Shown: positions 1-8,600 of the stretch, one piece after another
Numbering within the stretch: position 1 is the first letter of the stretch
Layout: the number at the start of each line of letters is the position of its first letter
DNA from: CAVUXJ01 sp963814975
GTDB lineage: Bacteria; Acidobacteriota; Vicinamibacteria; Vicinamibacterales; CAVVIG01
NCBI GenBank assembly: GCA_963814975.1
Contig: CAWFFB010000007.1
Location: forward strand, 137,018-201,017
Direction of reading: 5' to 3'
DNA: 64,000 bases
Program-made: the position numbers and the translations under genes
Notes under the pieces: model-generated
Databases searched by the model: none
The model's input: only the letters and a program-made list of their open reading frames with translations
What the model was told of the DNA's origin: nothing

Positions 1-1
1 G

Positions 2-286
2 CTCACGTTCACCGCCCGGGCCGAGCACCCGATGCGCATCTCGGTTCAGATTCGAGTGGCTGTCAAGCCGTCAGAGGACGACCGCTGGCAGCGCTCTGTC
101 TACGTCGACATCGCGGATGGCGAACGCACGGTCTATCTCGACGACCTCACGCCGATTGGTGACACGCGCACCTTCCGCCCGCCCCTTGCCGATGCGCACA
201 GCATCGTCTTCGTCATCGATATGACGAACACGAAGCCTGGCGCCTCTGGACGCTTCTGGATCAAGAACGCGGCGCTCCAGAGGTAG
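2..286 (+). CDS. C-terminal end of an unidentified protein (5' end outside window)
   Basis: The reading frame is open from the first bases of the window and stops at TAG 284-286, giving about 94 residues of a protein that begins upstream. An internal ATG at 32 is unlikely to be the true start because the frame is coding-like before it. The fragment alternates short hydrophobic strands with polar turns (VYVDIADGERTVYLDDLTP, then SIVFVIDMTN), as in a beta-sandwich tail. Such tails can end secreted or membrane glycosyltransferase-type proteins, but no diagnostic motif is visible, so no function is assigned. A heptanucleotide repeat array begins 5 bp after the stop. Confidence 0.5.
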   Translation, partial: LTFTARAEHPMRISVQIRVAVKPSEDDRWQRSVYVDIADGERTVYLDDLTPIGDTRTFRPPLADAHSIVFVIDMTNTKPGASGRFWIKNAALQR

Positions 287-290
287 ACCC

Positions 291-505
291 TTCTACGTTC
301 TCCGTTCTGCGTTCTCCGTTCTGCGTTCTCCGTTCTGCGTGCTCCGTTCTGCGTTCGAGGTTCCGAGGACAGAGAACGCCGAACGAGGGAGATAGAACGC
401 GGAACGCAGCACGCGGAACCAGAACCTAGCACGTAGCACGTCGAACGCAGCACGCAGAACGCAGCACGTAGCACGGAGAACGCAGCACGCAGAACGCAGA
501 GGAGC
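291..505. repeat. Heptanucleotide repeat array, two opposed halves
   Basis: Positions 291-360 parse as ten consecutive 7-mers of the form TTCTNCG with few exceptions. From about 372 to 500 the same word returns on the other strand as AGAACGC, AGCACGC and AGCACGT heptamers, again mostly in 7-bp register. The two halves are roughly complementary, so the array could form a long imperfect hairpin. It fills the gap between the stop of the upstream gene and the 3' end of the convergent lptF/G gene. Similar words recur near 21.2 kb and 32.1 kb. Confidence 0.85.
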
Positions 506-513
506 TGTCGCGT

Positions 514-2877
514 TCAGGTTCGTACCGTGAGGACCATGTACAACGCGACCGCGCCAAAGAGAATGTTCGGCGCCCAGGCGGCGAGCACCGGGCTGAGCAC
601 ACCGCCAGCGCCGAGCGCCGCGAACACGCTCAGGGTCATCCAGTACACGATGGCCAGGACGATCCCGATACCGACGGCATAGAGGGCGCCGCGTCCGCCT
701 GTCGTGACGGCAAACGGGACCGCCAGCAGCGTCATGATGAGGGTGACGAAGGGGAAGGCGACCTTCCGCTGCAGTTTCACCATATCCGGCACGACGTTGG
801 CACCGCTCGCCTGCAGCTGCGTGATGTAGCTGCGCAGCTCGCCGTAGGTCATCAGATCGGCTTCGGGCATCTCGCTCTTGAAGTAGCCGGCCGGCTCGAG
901 CACGAGCGGCCGCTCCGTGAACGCATCGTACTTCGCCACGACGCGATTGGTGGCCTTGATGCCGGTGCCGGGGAACTCGCGGATCCAGCCGTCATGACCC
1001 CGCCAGGCATCCCCGCGCCGGCCATCCCCACCGGCGGCGGGCGTCACCACGCTCGCGTACACCATCGACCGCAGCCGCCACTCGGCATCGTCGAGGCGGT
1101 ACACATGCAAGCTCGTGAAGCGGCTGCCCAGGGCATCGTAGAAATCGTAGTGGTACATGTCACCCGACCGCCCAGCCAGCCAGCGCCGGTCGAGAGGGGA
1201 CGTGATCGGCGGGTAGCCGCGCATGATCCGGTTCAGGCGGTCCGACTCACGGTTCGTGTAGGCGAGCACCTGCTCCTGCAGCAGGTACAAGAAGCCTCCC
1301 GCGACGGCCGCGAAGAGCAACAGCGGCAGCGTCGTCCGGTACAGGCTGACCCCGCACGCCCGCACGACCAGCAGCTCGCTGTTCTTCGTCATCACGCCGA
1401 GGGTGACGAGCGTGGCAACGAGCACGCCCATCGGAATGACGTAATAGATGTATTGCGGCGTCGTGAAAACGAGGTACCGCATCAGCATCGCCGTGGTCGC
1501 CTCGCCGCGGAACATCTTGTCCGCCAGATCAATCACCGTCGAGATGTAGAAAATCCCGATGAACGCGCACACGCCAAGGAGGAAGACCCGCAGGTATTCG
1601 CGGCCGATATACCAGTCGAGGATGCGCGGCATCGGAAAATTCAGGTGGGGCACCCGCACGAGCAGGACCAGGCGCGGGCGGCGTGCCGCCCCATGCGGAT
1701 GCGGAGCGGCCGGAACTGCGGCCGGCACGGCGGCCGGCCGCCGCCAGAACGCCGGCAAGCTGAACCGCACCGCTCGGTCTGCCGACCGCACCCGCCAGGC
1801 GATCAGGGCGACGGCGGCCGCGGCCGTAATGATGTTGGGGATCCAGGGAGCCCATTCGGGACTGAGGCGTTCGCCCATGGCGAAGGCGCGGGCGCCGTAC
1901 AGGAGCACATAGTAGGCGAGAATCACCCCGAAACCGAGCACGAAGCTGGCGAGCTTGCCGTCTTTCCTGTTGCTGGCGCCGAGCCCGAGGCCGATGAGGG
2001 CGAGAATGGGGCAGGTGGCCGGCAGCGACCACTTGTACTGGACCATGAAGCGCAGGGGGTAGGTCGGCTGCTTCTTCGCGGTCGCATCCGCGATGGCCGC
2101 CCGGAGCTCGGCGAAGGTCATTTCCGGCGCCCCCTTCTGGAGCGGCGGCCTGAACACATCCTTCGGGTCGAGAGTGATCGTGACACGTTCGAATTCGCTG
2201 CCCTCGTACGCTTCGGGCTTGCCACGAATCGTCGTGTGGCTCGAGCCGTCGAGCAGTTGCAGCTGCACGATCTTCTTCCGGCGATCGATCAGGATCCGTC
2301 CCTCACGCGCGAAATACACCGTCGTATACCCGGCGCGCGTCATGTCCGCGACGAAGACGTCGCGCCAGCCGCCGCCCGGCGGCAGGTCGCGAATGTAGAT
2401 CACGCGCTGAGGAAAGTCCTCGAAGAACACGCGCGGCTTGACGCTGCTCTCCAGGCGCTCGGTCACCACGCCGAAGGCGATTTCCCGGAATCTCTGGTTG
2501 GCATTCGGCAGCGCCACGATCGTTTCGTAGGCTGTCGCGGCGGTCCCGACCAGGGCCACGAAAGCCACCGGACGGAGGAGCCTCAGCAGGCTGATGCCGC
2601 CGGCTTGCATCGCCACGAACTCGCGGTCGGCGGAGAGCCTGCCGAAACCCACCAGAATCCCCAGCAGCACGGCCATCGGGATCGTCAGGCTCAGGGCCTG
2701 TGGCAGCAGCAGGCCCATCGCCCGGACCACGATGGACCACGCGACGCCCTTCGCGATGAATGCCTCGGCCTCCCGGAGGATCGGCGGAATCATCAGCAGG
2801 AAGGTGAGCACGACCAGCGCGAGTGCAAACGGGAGCGCGATCTCGCGAATCAGGTAACGGTCGAGGGTTTTGAACAT
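514..2877 (-). CDS. Fused LptF-LptG LPS export permease
   Basis: This 787-residue protein carries two tandem YjgP/YjgQ-type permease units. The first opens with MFKTLDRYLIREIALPF and spans about residues 1-385 (LptF-like). An Ala/Pro-rich linker (PAAVPAAVPAAP) follows. The second starts at Met416 with MPRILDWYIGREYLRVF (LptG-like). Each half has the usual order: paired N-terminal membrane helices, a large periplasmic domain, then C-terminal helices. LptF and LptG normally are two proteins of about 360 residues that pair with LptB to lift LPS from the inner membrane. The start at 2877 is preferred because the 18 residues before it lack LptF similarity. LptB and LptC/A are encoded at 26-29 kb. 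The fusion could have arisen by loss of the lptF stop codon. Confidence 0.9.
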   Translation of the reverse strand: MFKTLDRYLIREIALPFALALVVLTFLLMIPPILREAEAFIAKGVAWSIVVRAMGLLLPQALSLTIPMAVLLGILVGFGRLSADREFVAMQAGGISLLRLLRPVAFVALVGTAATAYETIVALPNANQRFREIAFGVVTERLESSVKPRVFFEDFPQRVIYIRDLPPGGGWRDVFVADMTRAGYTTVYFAREGRILIDRRKKIVQLQLLDGSSHTTIRGKPEAYEGSEFERVTITLDPKDVFRPPLQKGAPEMTFAELRAAIADATAKKQPTYPLRFMVQYKWSLPATCPILALIGLGLGASNRKDGKLASFVLGFGVILAYYVLLYGARAFAMGERLSPEWAPWIPNIITAAAAVALIAWRVRSADRAVRFSLPAFWRRPAAVPAAVPAAPHPHGAARRPRLVLLVRVPHLNFPMPRILDWYIGREYLRVFLLGVCAFIGIFYISTVIDLADKMFRGEATTAMLMRYLVFTTPQYIYYVIPMGVLVATLVTLGVMTKNSELLVVRACGVSLYRTTLPLLLFAAVAGGFLYLLQEQVLAYTNRESDRLNRIMRGYPPITSPLDRRWLAGRSGDMYHYDFYDALGSRFTSLHVYRLDDAEWRLRSMVYASVVTPAAGGDGRRGDAWRGHDGWIREFPGTGIKATNRVVAKYDAFTERPLVLEPAGYFKSEMPEADLMTYGELRSYITQLQASGANVVPDMVKLQRKVAFPFVTLIMTLLAVPFAVTTGGRGALYAVGIGIVLAIVYWMTLSVFAALGAGGVLSPVLAAWAPNILFGAVALYMVLTVRT

Positions 2878-2969
2878 GCAGCTGTCAGCTCGCAGCGTTG
2901 AGCTCTCCTCTGCCTTCCAGCCTGACGGCAAGCTGATAGCGGACAGCTGAGGGCTGATCGCTGCTCTTG

Positions 2970-2975
2970 TAGACT
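2970..2975 (+). promoter_or_regulatory. Candidate -10 element for the GH57 gene
   Basis: TAGACT lies 7 nt before the ATG at 2983. No convincing -35 hexamer and no Shine-Dalgarno are visible, so a transcript from here would be nearly leaderless. This rests on spacing alone. Confidence 0.3.
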
Positions 2976-2982
2976 AACACCT

Positions 2983-5223
2983 ATGACCCAAGTGGCCTTC
3001 CTGTGGCACATGCACCAGCCGTACTACGAGGACCTCGTCACCGGGGAGCACATTCTCCCCTGGGTGCGGCTGCATGCTCTGAAGGACTACTACGGGATGG
3101 TTGCGCTGCTTCGCGAATTCCCGGGTGTCCGCGTCACGTTCAACCTTGTTCCCTCGCTGCTCGTGCAGCTCGAGGCCTTCGCGGCGAACCGTGCCCGCGA
3201 TCGGTATCTCGACCTCGGCCTCAAGCCGGCCGGCCACCTCACGGCGCAGGACATCACCTTTATTCTGCAGAACTTCTTTCACGCGCAGCGAACGCGGATG
3301 ATCGAGATCTACCCGAGGTACGCGGAGCTGCTGGCGCGGCGGGGCCCCATGGCCACGCCGGCCGAGGCTCACGAGGCTGCGCGGCGGTTCAGCACCGACG
3401 ACCTGCGCGATCTGCAGATCTGGCAGAAGCTGGCGTGGCTCGATCCGTTCTATCTGGATGGCGATGCCCGGGTCCGGGCGCTGATTGCCAAAGGACGGCT
3501 GTTCAGCGAAGAGGACAAGGTGCTGCTGCGGGACATCGAGCTCGAACTCCTGAACGCCGTGATTCCCGAATACCGCGAGGCGGCAGCGCGGGGGCAGGTC
3601 GAGCTGTCCACGTCGCCGTTCTATCATCCGATTCTCCCCCTGCTGTGCGACACCGACATCTACAAGCGGACCCACCCGGAGTCGGCGATGCCCCGGCAGC
3701 CGTTCCGTCATCCGGAGGACGCGTTCGAGCAGTTGACCCGCGCCGTCGCGTGCCACGAGCGGCTATTCGGGCGTCCGCCGGCCGGGCTGTGGCCGTCCGA
3801 AGGATCGGTGTCCGAGGCGATGGTGCCGCTCGCCGCGAAGGCCGGCTTTACCTGGATGGCGACCGACGAACAGATTCTCGGGCGGACGCTGGGGTTGACG
3901 TTCTCGAGAGATGCGGCGGGCCAGGTGGACCAGCCCAATCGGCTCTACATTCCATATCGGATCAAGGCTGGAGCCGCATGGATGGAGTGTGCGTTCCGCG
4001 ACCATGCGCTGTCGGACCTGATCGGCTTCAACTATGCCGGCTGGGCGGCGGACGCGGCGGCCGGCGATTTCGTTACCCGCCTGGCTGATGCGGGGCGTCG
4101 GTTCGCGGCCGCGGGCGGAAGGGGAGAGCCGGTCGTCTTCGTCATCCTCGACGGCGAAAATGCCTGGGAGCATTTCGAAGGAGGCGGCCGACCCTTTCTT
4201 CGGGCCCTGTACGGGCGGCTCGCCGCCCATCCGGAGCTCCGGACCGTCACGATGAGCGAGGCGTGCCGGGGCGCGAAAGCCGAGCTGCCCGGCATCTTCC
4301 CGGGCTCGTGGATCGACGCGAACTTCTACATCTGGATCGGCCATCGCGACGACCAGCGCGCCTGGAGCCAGCTGTCCGATGCGCGGCAGGCGCTCGCGGT
4401 GCCGGGGCCGGCCGATGCCAGCGCCCTTGCGCGCGCCCGCGAGGAAGTGCTCATCGCGGAGGGGAGCGACTGGTTCTGGTGGTACGGGGACGATCATTCC
4501 TCCGAGCACGATCTCGAGTTCGACGACCTGTTCCGGCGCCACCTGCGGAATGTCTACGGCCTGTTGCTCAAGCCGGTACCCGACGAGCTCTTCGTCAGCA
4601 ACATCTCGAGGGGCGCCACGCCGCCGACCGAGTATGGACCGACCGGGCTGCTGACCCCGACGCTGGACGGCGAGGATACGAGCTACTTCGAGTGGCTGGG
4701 CGCCGGCACTCTGGAGGTCCGGGAGACGGCGGGCGCCATGCACCAGACCGAGCGCCGGCCGCCCGTGATCACGCAGGTGCGTTTCGGCTTCGACCACGAG
4801 CGTCTGTACGTGTCCCTCGCGGGAACCGAGCAGGTCCTCGATCTGCTCGCGCAAGGCCACGAGCTCTCGCTGAAGTTCCTGAAACCGGACGGCGTGCGCT
4901 TCTCCGTTCGCGAGACACACGGCCGGCTTCGCGGGACGTTCTGGGATCGCCGGCCGGTAGAGCCCTATTGGACCGAGCGCGGCCCGGGAGGGGCAGCCGT
5001 CGCCGCAGGCCGGCTGCTCGAGGTCGCCCTCCCGCTCGCGGACCTGGGAGGACGCCCGCTCGACGCCGGGACGGTACCGGGCGAGCAACCTGCCTCCCGC
5101 GTCGCCTTTTTCGTGGCGGTCTACGATGCTGCGGGCACGGAGCTCGAACGGCACCCTGCGTACCATCCGATCGAAACCGAGGTTCCCGGCCGCGAGTTCG
5201 AGGCGAGGAACTGGACCGTCTGA
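2983..5223 (+). CDS. Glycoside hydrolase family 57 protein (alpha-glucan-active)
   Basis: The 746-residue protein begins with the GH57 signature MTQVAFLWHMHQPYY, the first conserved motif (HxHQP) of the family. The catalytic nucleophile is probably Glu273 in LWPSEGSV, and the acid/base is probably Asp390 in VILDGENAWEH. GH57 enzymes act on alpha-glucans such as starch or glycogen as amylases, 4-alpha-glucanotransferases or branching enzymes, and the sequence alone does not separate these. The N-terminal barrel occupies about 1-450; the remainder is a C-terminal region with no motif I recognise. No signal peptide is visible, so it is probably cytoplasmic and involved in storage glucan metabolism. 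It stands alone and is divergent from lptF/G. Confidence 0.88.
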   Translation: MTQVAFLWHMHQPYYEDLVTGEHILPWVRLHALKDYYGMVALLREFPGVRVTFNLVPSLLVQLEAFAANRARDRYLDLGLKPAGHLTAQDITFILQNFFHAQRTRMIEIYPRYAELLARRGPMATPAEAHEAARRFSTDDLRDLQIWQKLAWLDPFYLDGDARVRALIAKGRLFSEEDKVLLRDIELELLNAVIPEYREAAARGQVELSTSPFYHPILPLLCDTDIYKRTHPESAMPRQPFRHPEDAFEQLTRAVACHERLFGRPPAGLWPSEGSVSEAMVPLAAKAGFTWMATDEQILGRTLGLTFSRDAAGQVDQPNRLYIPYRIKAGAAWMECAFRDHALSDLIGFNYAGWAADAAAGDFVTRLADAGRRFAAAGGRGEPVVFVILDGENAWEHFEGGGRPFLRALYGRLAAHPELRTVTMSEACRGAKAELPGIFPGSWIDANFYIWIGHRDDQRAWSQLSDARQALAVPGPADASALARAREEVLIAEGSDWFWWYGDDHSSEHDLEFDDLFRRHLRNVYGLLLKPVPDELFVSNISRGATPPTEYGPTGLLTPTLDGEDTSYFEWLGAGTLEVRETAGAMHQTERRPPVITQVRFGFDHERLYVSLAGTEQVLDLLAQGHELSLKFLKPDGVRFSVRETHGRLRGTFWDRRPVEPYWTERGPGGAAVAAGRLLEVALPLADLGGRPLDAGTVPGEQPASRVAFFVAVYDAAGTELERHPAYHPIETEVPGREFEARNWTV

Positions 5224-5455
5224 GCGGGACATCCCAAGTATCAAGCCTCAGGTTCTCGACAGGCCATCTGGGGAGTCTCGCGTCCAGGTTCGCTCCTGGG
5301 TGGACCGAACTCGTTTGCGAGCGACTTGGGAAGATGTCTTCTTCAGACGGCCCGGCATCTCGAAGCGTCTGATGGCAGCCCGCCTCCAGTCCGTGCACAG
5401 TTCATCCACAGCGCGCTTGCCTTGTTCAAGCAGAGGAACTGGACCGTCTGAGCGG
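5205..5455 (+). repeat. 23-bp perfect direct repeat, one copy spanning the GH57 stop codon
   Basis: The 23 bases at 5205-5227, which include the last codons and TGA of the GH57 gene, recur exactly at 5433-5455. Both copies are followed by similar CTCAGG and CAACAGGC or CGACAGGC words. The 3' end of the gene has therefore been duplicated, or it forms part of an intergenic repeat family. Confidence 0.85.
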
Positions 5456-6404
5456 TGCAAGTCTTAACTCTCAGGTCTCAGATTCAACAGGCTGGCAAGC
5501 CTGACGTCTCGATTTTCAACAGGCCGGGTGGGTATCCCAAACTCGCTGGAGCGATCCGAGCGCGCTCCTTAGTCTCAGCTGTAGCCGTACGCTGTGGAGA
5601 CCGGTTCCGCCCAAGGCTCCGGCGGGCATCGTCCGCCCACAATCATCGTTAGCCACTTTCCAGGCTCCTTGGGTCCGATAATGTATGTTATGTTAACCTA
5701 CAACACTCGCCCAGCCCCATTCCGCCCCGCGCACCGCTTCCCGCTCCCTTCAGTCGTGTAACCAGCCCCCAAGCTTCTCCCAGGAACCCGGCCACGCGCG
5801 GCCTGCTCACATGGCCAGCTGACGCCCGAGGCATGTGAAGCAGCTGCCGGCTCACTTCAGCTTTGTCGATGTGAGATTGACATTTCAGACCAAGCTAGCA
5901 TAGCAATTCTGACGTGCCCATCAGCTCGAGTCGTGAGTCTGGACTCTCGGCATTGCGGTCGGCTCGCCCTCGCAGGATCTGGAGTTCGATCCGGTCCCGG
6001 GCGTCGACAGGCGCACCGGTCCAGCCCTTTCCGTCGTGGAGGCTTGTTGTCAGGAGCAAGCTCACGCCGTGACTTCCGCCATACCTCAGCGAGTTGGGTC
6101 GAACGACGCTCCGCGCTCGCGATCGCCAGTCGCAGCCGCAGTCGCCAGTCCGCCTTGCCGTGGACATGGAGCCTCGCGCGACTTCCGATGCCTAGCGCGT
6201 TGTCACGACGCTCCGGAGGACTTGAGCTTAGACGCGCGAGGTCCCGTTCCGAGCGTTACGAGTCCTCACGCCGCGACTTTCGGAGATGTCTCAGCGGTGT
6301 CGAACGACGCCCGCGACGCGAACGCACTGTCAGGCCCTAGCGGCCTGGCGCTGATCGCGGACTCCAGCCTCGCGCGCTGAGCCTGGAGACGCCGGGCGCC
6401 GCGC
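5228..6404. other. Gene-poor interval of about 1.2 kb
   Basis: No reading frame here has coding character; those present are short and rich in Arg and Ser, as expected from chance GC-rich frames. The interval holds the second copy of the 23-bp repeat, a candidate TTGACA-type promoter at about 5877-5906, and three degenerate copies of a roughly 60-bp unit between 6061 and 6322. I found no tRNA, CRISPR or recognisable structured RNA. Confidence 0.6.
6061..6322. repeat. Three degenerate copies of a unit of about 45-60 bp
   Basis: Copies at 6061-6122 and 6265-6322 share CTCACGCCG, GACTT, CTCAGCG and GTCGAACGACGC in the same order. A shorter copy at 6172-6218 shares GACTTCCG and TCACGACGCTCCG. 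The spacings are close to 100 bp. No function is assigned. Confidence 0.6.
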
Positions 6405-7228
6405 TCACTTCGCCCTCCGCAACTCGCGCAGGATCCCCTCGAGGGCCTCGATCACTTCCTCGCGGTTCACGCGGCTCTTGGCGAAGCTGAGCTTCAGGTT
6501 GAAGGCTTTGGTCGACGGCCGGAACGCGAAGACGAAGTGCTTCGGCCGGCCCGGCCTTCGGGCTGGCGGTGGCCGCGCGCACCTGCTCCCGGGTCGCGCC
6601 GCCCTGGCTGGCGATCTTCTCGATCAGCGCGGTCATTTTCTCATGGGTCTCCTGCCTAACTACCTGCAGCAGCAACGACTTAGAGGAAATGTCGGCCAGC
6701 CGACACAGGGTGCGGACCTCCTCCGGCATCGCGGCGAGCGCCAGCGACTCGGTAATCGACGGTCCGCGACTTGCCCAGCCGCCGCGCCAGGTCCTCATGC
6801 GTGTAGCCGCAGCGCTCGGCGAGCCCGTGCAGCGCCTCCGCCTCCTCGAACGGCGTCAGGTCCTTGCGCTGCAGGTTCTCGATCAGCGCCAGCTCGATGA
6901 CCTCGGTGTCGTCCACTTCGCGGATGACGACCGGCAGCTCCTGCAGGCCCGCCTGCACCGACGCCTGGTAGCGCCGCTCGCCGGCGATGATCTGGAACCG
7001 GTCGCCGCGCTGGCGGACGATCAGCGGCTCGATGACCCCCTTCTCGCCGATCGAGGCGATGAGCTCCGACAGGTCGCCCATGACCTGCCGCGGCTGGTTG
7101 GGATTGGGATCGATCTGGTCGATCGGCACCATCCGCCCGACCGGCGTCCCCGCCGACGCGGCCAGCGCTTCGACGTAGTGCTCGTCATGCCGCATCGCAA
7201 TCGTGTCCGGCAGTCCCCGTCTAGGCAC
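6405..7228 (-). CDS. parB: Chromosome partitioning protein ParB (two frameshifts in this sequence)
   Basis: ParB binds parS sites near the origin and works with ParA to segregate chromosomes. The N-terminal ParB/Sulfiredoxin-like nuclease fold is clear (IDQIDPNPNQPRQ, then IAGERRYQASVQAGL, the CTP-binding GERR motif), followed by LIENLQRKDLTPFEEAEAL and the helix-turn-helix start LARRLGKSRT. Near 6762 a one-base insertion breaks the frame, which resumes as SITESLALAAMPEEV. Near 6550 a second extra base in a G run precedes the C-terminal dimerisation region KHFVFAFRPSTKAFNLKLSF, ending at the stop at 6405-6407. The start is GTG at 7228, overlapping parA by 8 bp. Both breaks are 1-bp events, so the natural gene is probably intact. 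No parS palindrome was recognised nearby. Confidence 0.88.
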
Positions 7229-7976
7229 GGTCGATGACCTCCTCGCACAGCCGGTAGTATTCGGTCGCGCCGCTCGAATCGGGCGCGAAGGTGAAGATCG
7301 ATTCCTTGTAGGCCGGGCTCTCCTCGAGGCGGACGCTCTTGGTGATGACGGTCTTGAACACCTTCCCGCCGAACACCTTCCGGATCTGCGTCCGGATGTC
7401 CCGCGCCAGCGCCGTCCGCTTGTCGTGCATCGTGATGACGACGCCCAGGATCCGGAGCTCCGGGTTGGGCCGCGCCCGGACCTTCTCGATCGTCTCGAGC
7501 AGGTCGTCGGTGCCCTCGAGCGCGAAGTAGGACGACTGAATCGGGATGAGCAGGTGCGTCGCCGCGACCAGCGCGTTCACGGTCAGGAGGCCGAGCGTCG
7601 GCGGGCAGTCGATGACGATGTGCGGAAACGTCTTCCGGATCGGCTCGAGCTTGTCCTTGAGCCGGAAGTGGGCGTCCATCTCCCCCACCAGCTTGGCCTC
7701 GAGCTTGGCCAGCGCGATCCGCGACGGCGCGATCGACAGGTTCTCGAGCGGCGTCGGCACGATGACGTCGGCCAGCGCCACCGCCGGATCCGCCATCGCG
7801 TCGTAGACGCTCCGCGCCACCTGCGGGATGTCGAGAAACGACATCGTGCTGTTGGCCTGGGGATCGAGGTCGATCAGCAGCGTCCGCTTGCCCCGCAGGG
7901 CGAGCGCCGCCGCCAGGTTGATGGCGGTCGTGGTCTTGCCCACGCCGCCCTTCTGGTTGGCAATGGCGACAATCAT
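7221..7976 (-). CDS. parA: Chromosome partitioning ATPase ParA (Soj)
   Basis: This 251-residue MinD/ParA-family ATPase starts MIVAIANQKGGVGKTTT, with the deviant Walker A motif KGGVGKT including its signature first lysine. Walker A' (LLIDLDPQANS) and Walker B (IVIDCPPTLGL) follow in order. It forms ATP-dependent dimers on nucleoid DNA, and ParB stimulates its ATPase to drive origin segregation. A longer frame extends 43 codons upstream but lacks family similarity, so the start at 7976 is used. It is followed by parB with an 8-bp overlap and lies downstream of the miaB/nuclease-family pair, all on the same strand. Confidence 0.95.
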   Translation of the reverse strand: MIVAIANQKGGVGKTTTAINLAAALALRGKRTLLIDLDPQANSTMSFLDIPQVARSVYDAMADPAVALADVIVPTPLENLSIAPSRIALAKLEAKLVGEMDAHFRLKDKLEPIRKTFPHIVIDCPPTLGLLTVNALVAATHLLIPIQSSYFALEGTDDLLETIEKVRARPNPELRILGVVITMHDKRTALARDIRTQIRKVFGGKVFKTVITKSVRLEESPAYKESIFTFAPDSSGATEYYRLCEEVIDRA

Positions 7977-8113
7977 CGGTTGGGGAATTCTAACAGGAGT
8001 TGGAGACGACGAAGGGATGAATCGCTGGCACGCCGGCGCGTTCAGGGGTGATGAAGCGGCGAATCTGGTTGAATCACGCAAGTCGCCGGGTCGCCCGCGC
8101 GCCATCGCCTCAT

Positions 8114-8598
8114 CTACATCTTGTACTTGCCGAGGTCGTCCGGATCAGGCTCTCGAGCCACTTCTGCAGGCGGTCGGCGTCGATCTTGTCCTGCAGTGAA
8201 ATCGACCGTCTTGGCGTGGTCGATGACCGCGTCCTCGACGAAGATCGGCGCCCGCGTCCGGAGCGCCAGCGCAATGGCGTCGCTCGGCCGCGCGTCGATG
8301 GCCACCGTGTCGCCGTTGAGCGCAGGTAGATGAGCGCGTAGAACGTGTTCTCCTGCAGATCGCAGACGACGACTTTCTGCACCGACGCCTTGAGGTCCTG
8401 GATGACGTTCCGCAGCAGATCGTGCGTCATCGGCCGCGGCGTCGCGATGTTCTCGATCTGCAGCGCGATCGCGTTGGCCTCGAAGATCCCCACCCAGATC
8501 GGCAGGACCTTCTGACCGTCCTTGTCGCGCAGGATGATGATCGGCATGTTGGTGATGGGATCGACCATCAGTCCCTTGATGGACATCTCGATCTGCAT
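8114..8598 (-). CDS. Bifunctional nuclease family protein (DUF151), three frameshifts in this sequence
   Basis: The protein begins MQIEMSIKGLMVDPITNMPI and continues with LPIWVGIFEANAIALQIE, the hallmark N-terminus of DUF151/BFN proteins. The conserved AIDARPSDAIALALR block is present only in another frame. Joining frames near 8321, 8200 and 8145 restores a protein of about 161 residues ending DPDDLGKYKM at the TAG at 8114. The family is named for a plant protein with reported nuclease activity; the bacterial role is not settled. The gene lies 2 bp after the inferred miaB stop, so the two are probably co-transcribed. All three breaks are 1-bp indels, one in an AAA run (plus strand), which points to sequence error. 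Confidence 0.8.
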
Positions 8599-8600
8599 GG

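Noticed and set aside
994..2901. Plus-strand open frame of 635 codons antisense to lptF/G
   Set aside because: It is Arg/His/Gln-rich without any family motif and is the expected shadow of a GC-rich coding strand.
5400..5412. DnaA-box-like TTCATCCACA near parAB
   Set aside because: Single imperfect match with no cluster, so no origin can be claimed.
5980..6010. Second T-loop-like word (GTTCGATCC)
   Set aside because: No complementary stem and no tRNA body around it.
6405..7228. Programmed frameshifting in parB
   Set aside because: No slippery heptamer with downstream structure was evident, and neighbouring genes show the same kind of 1-bp breaks, so error is simpler.
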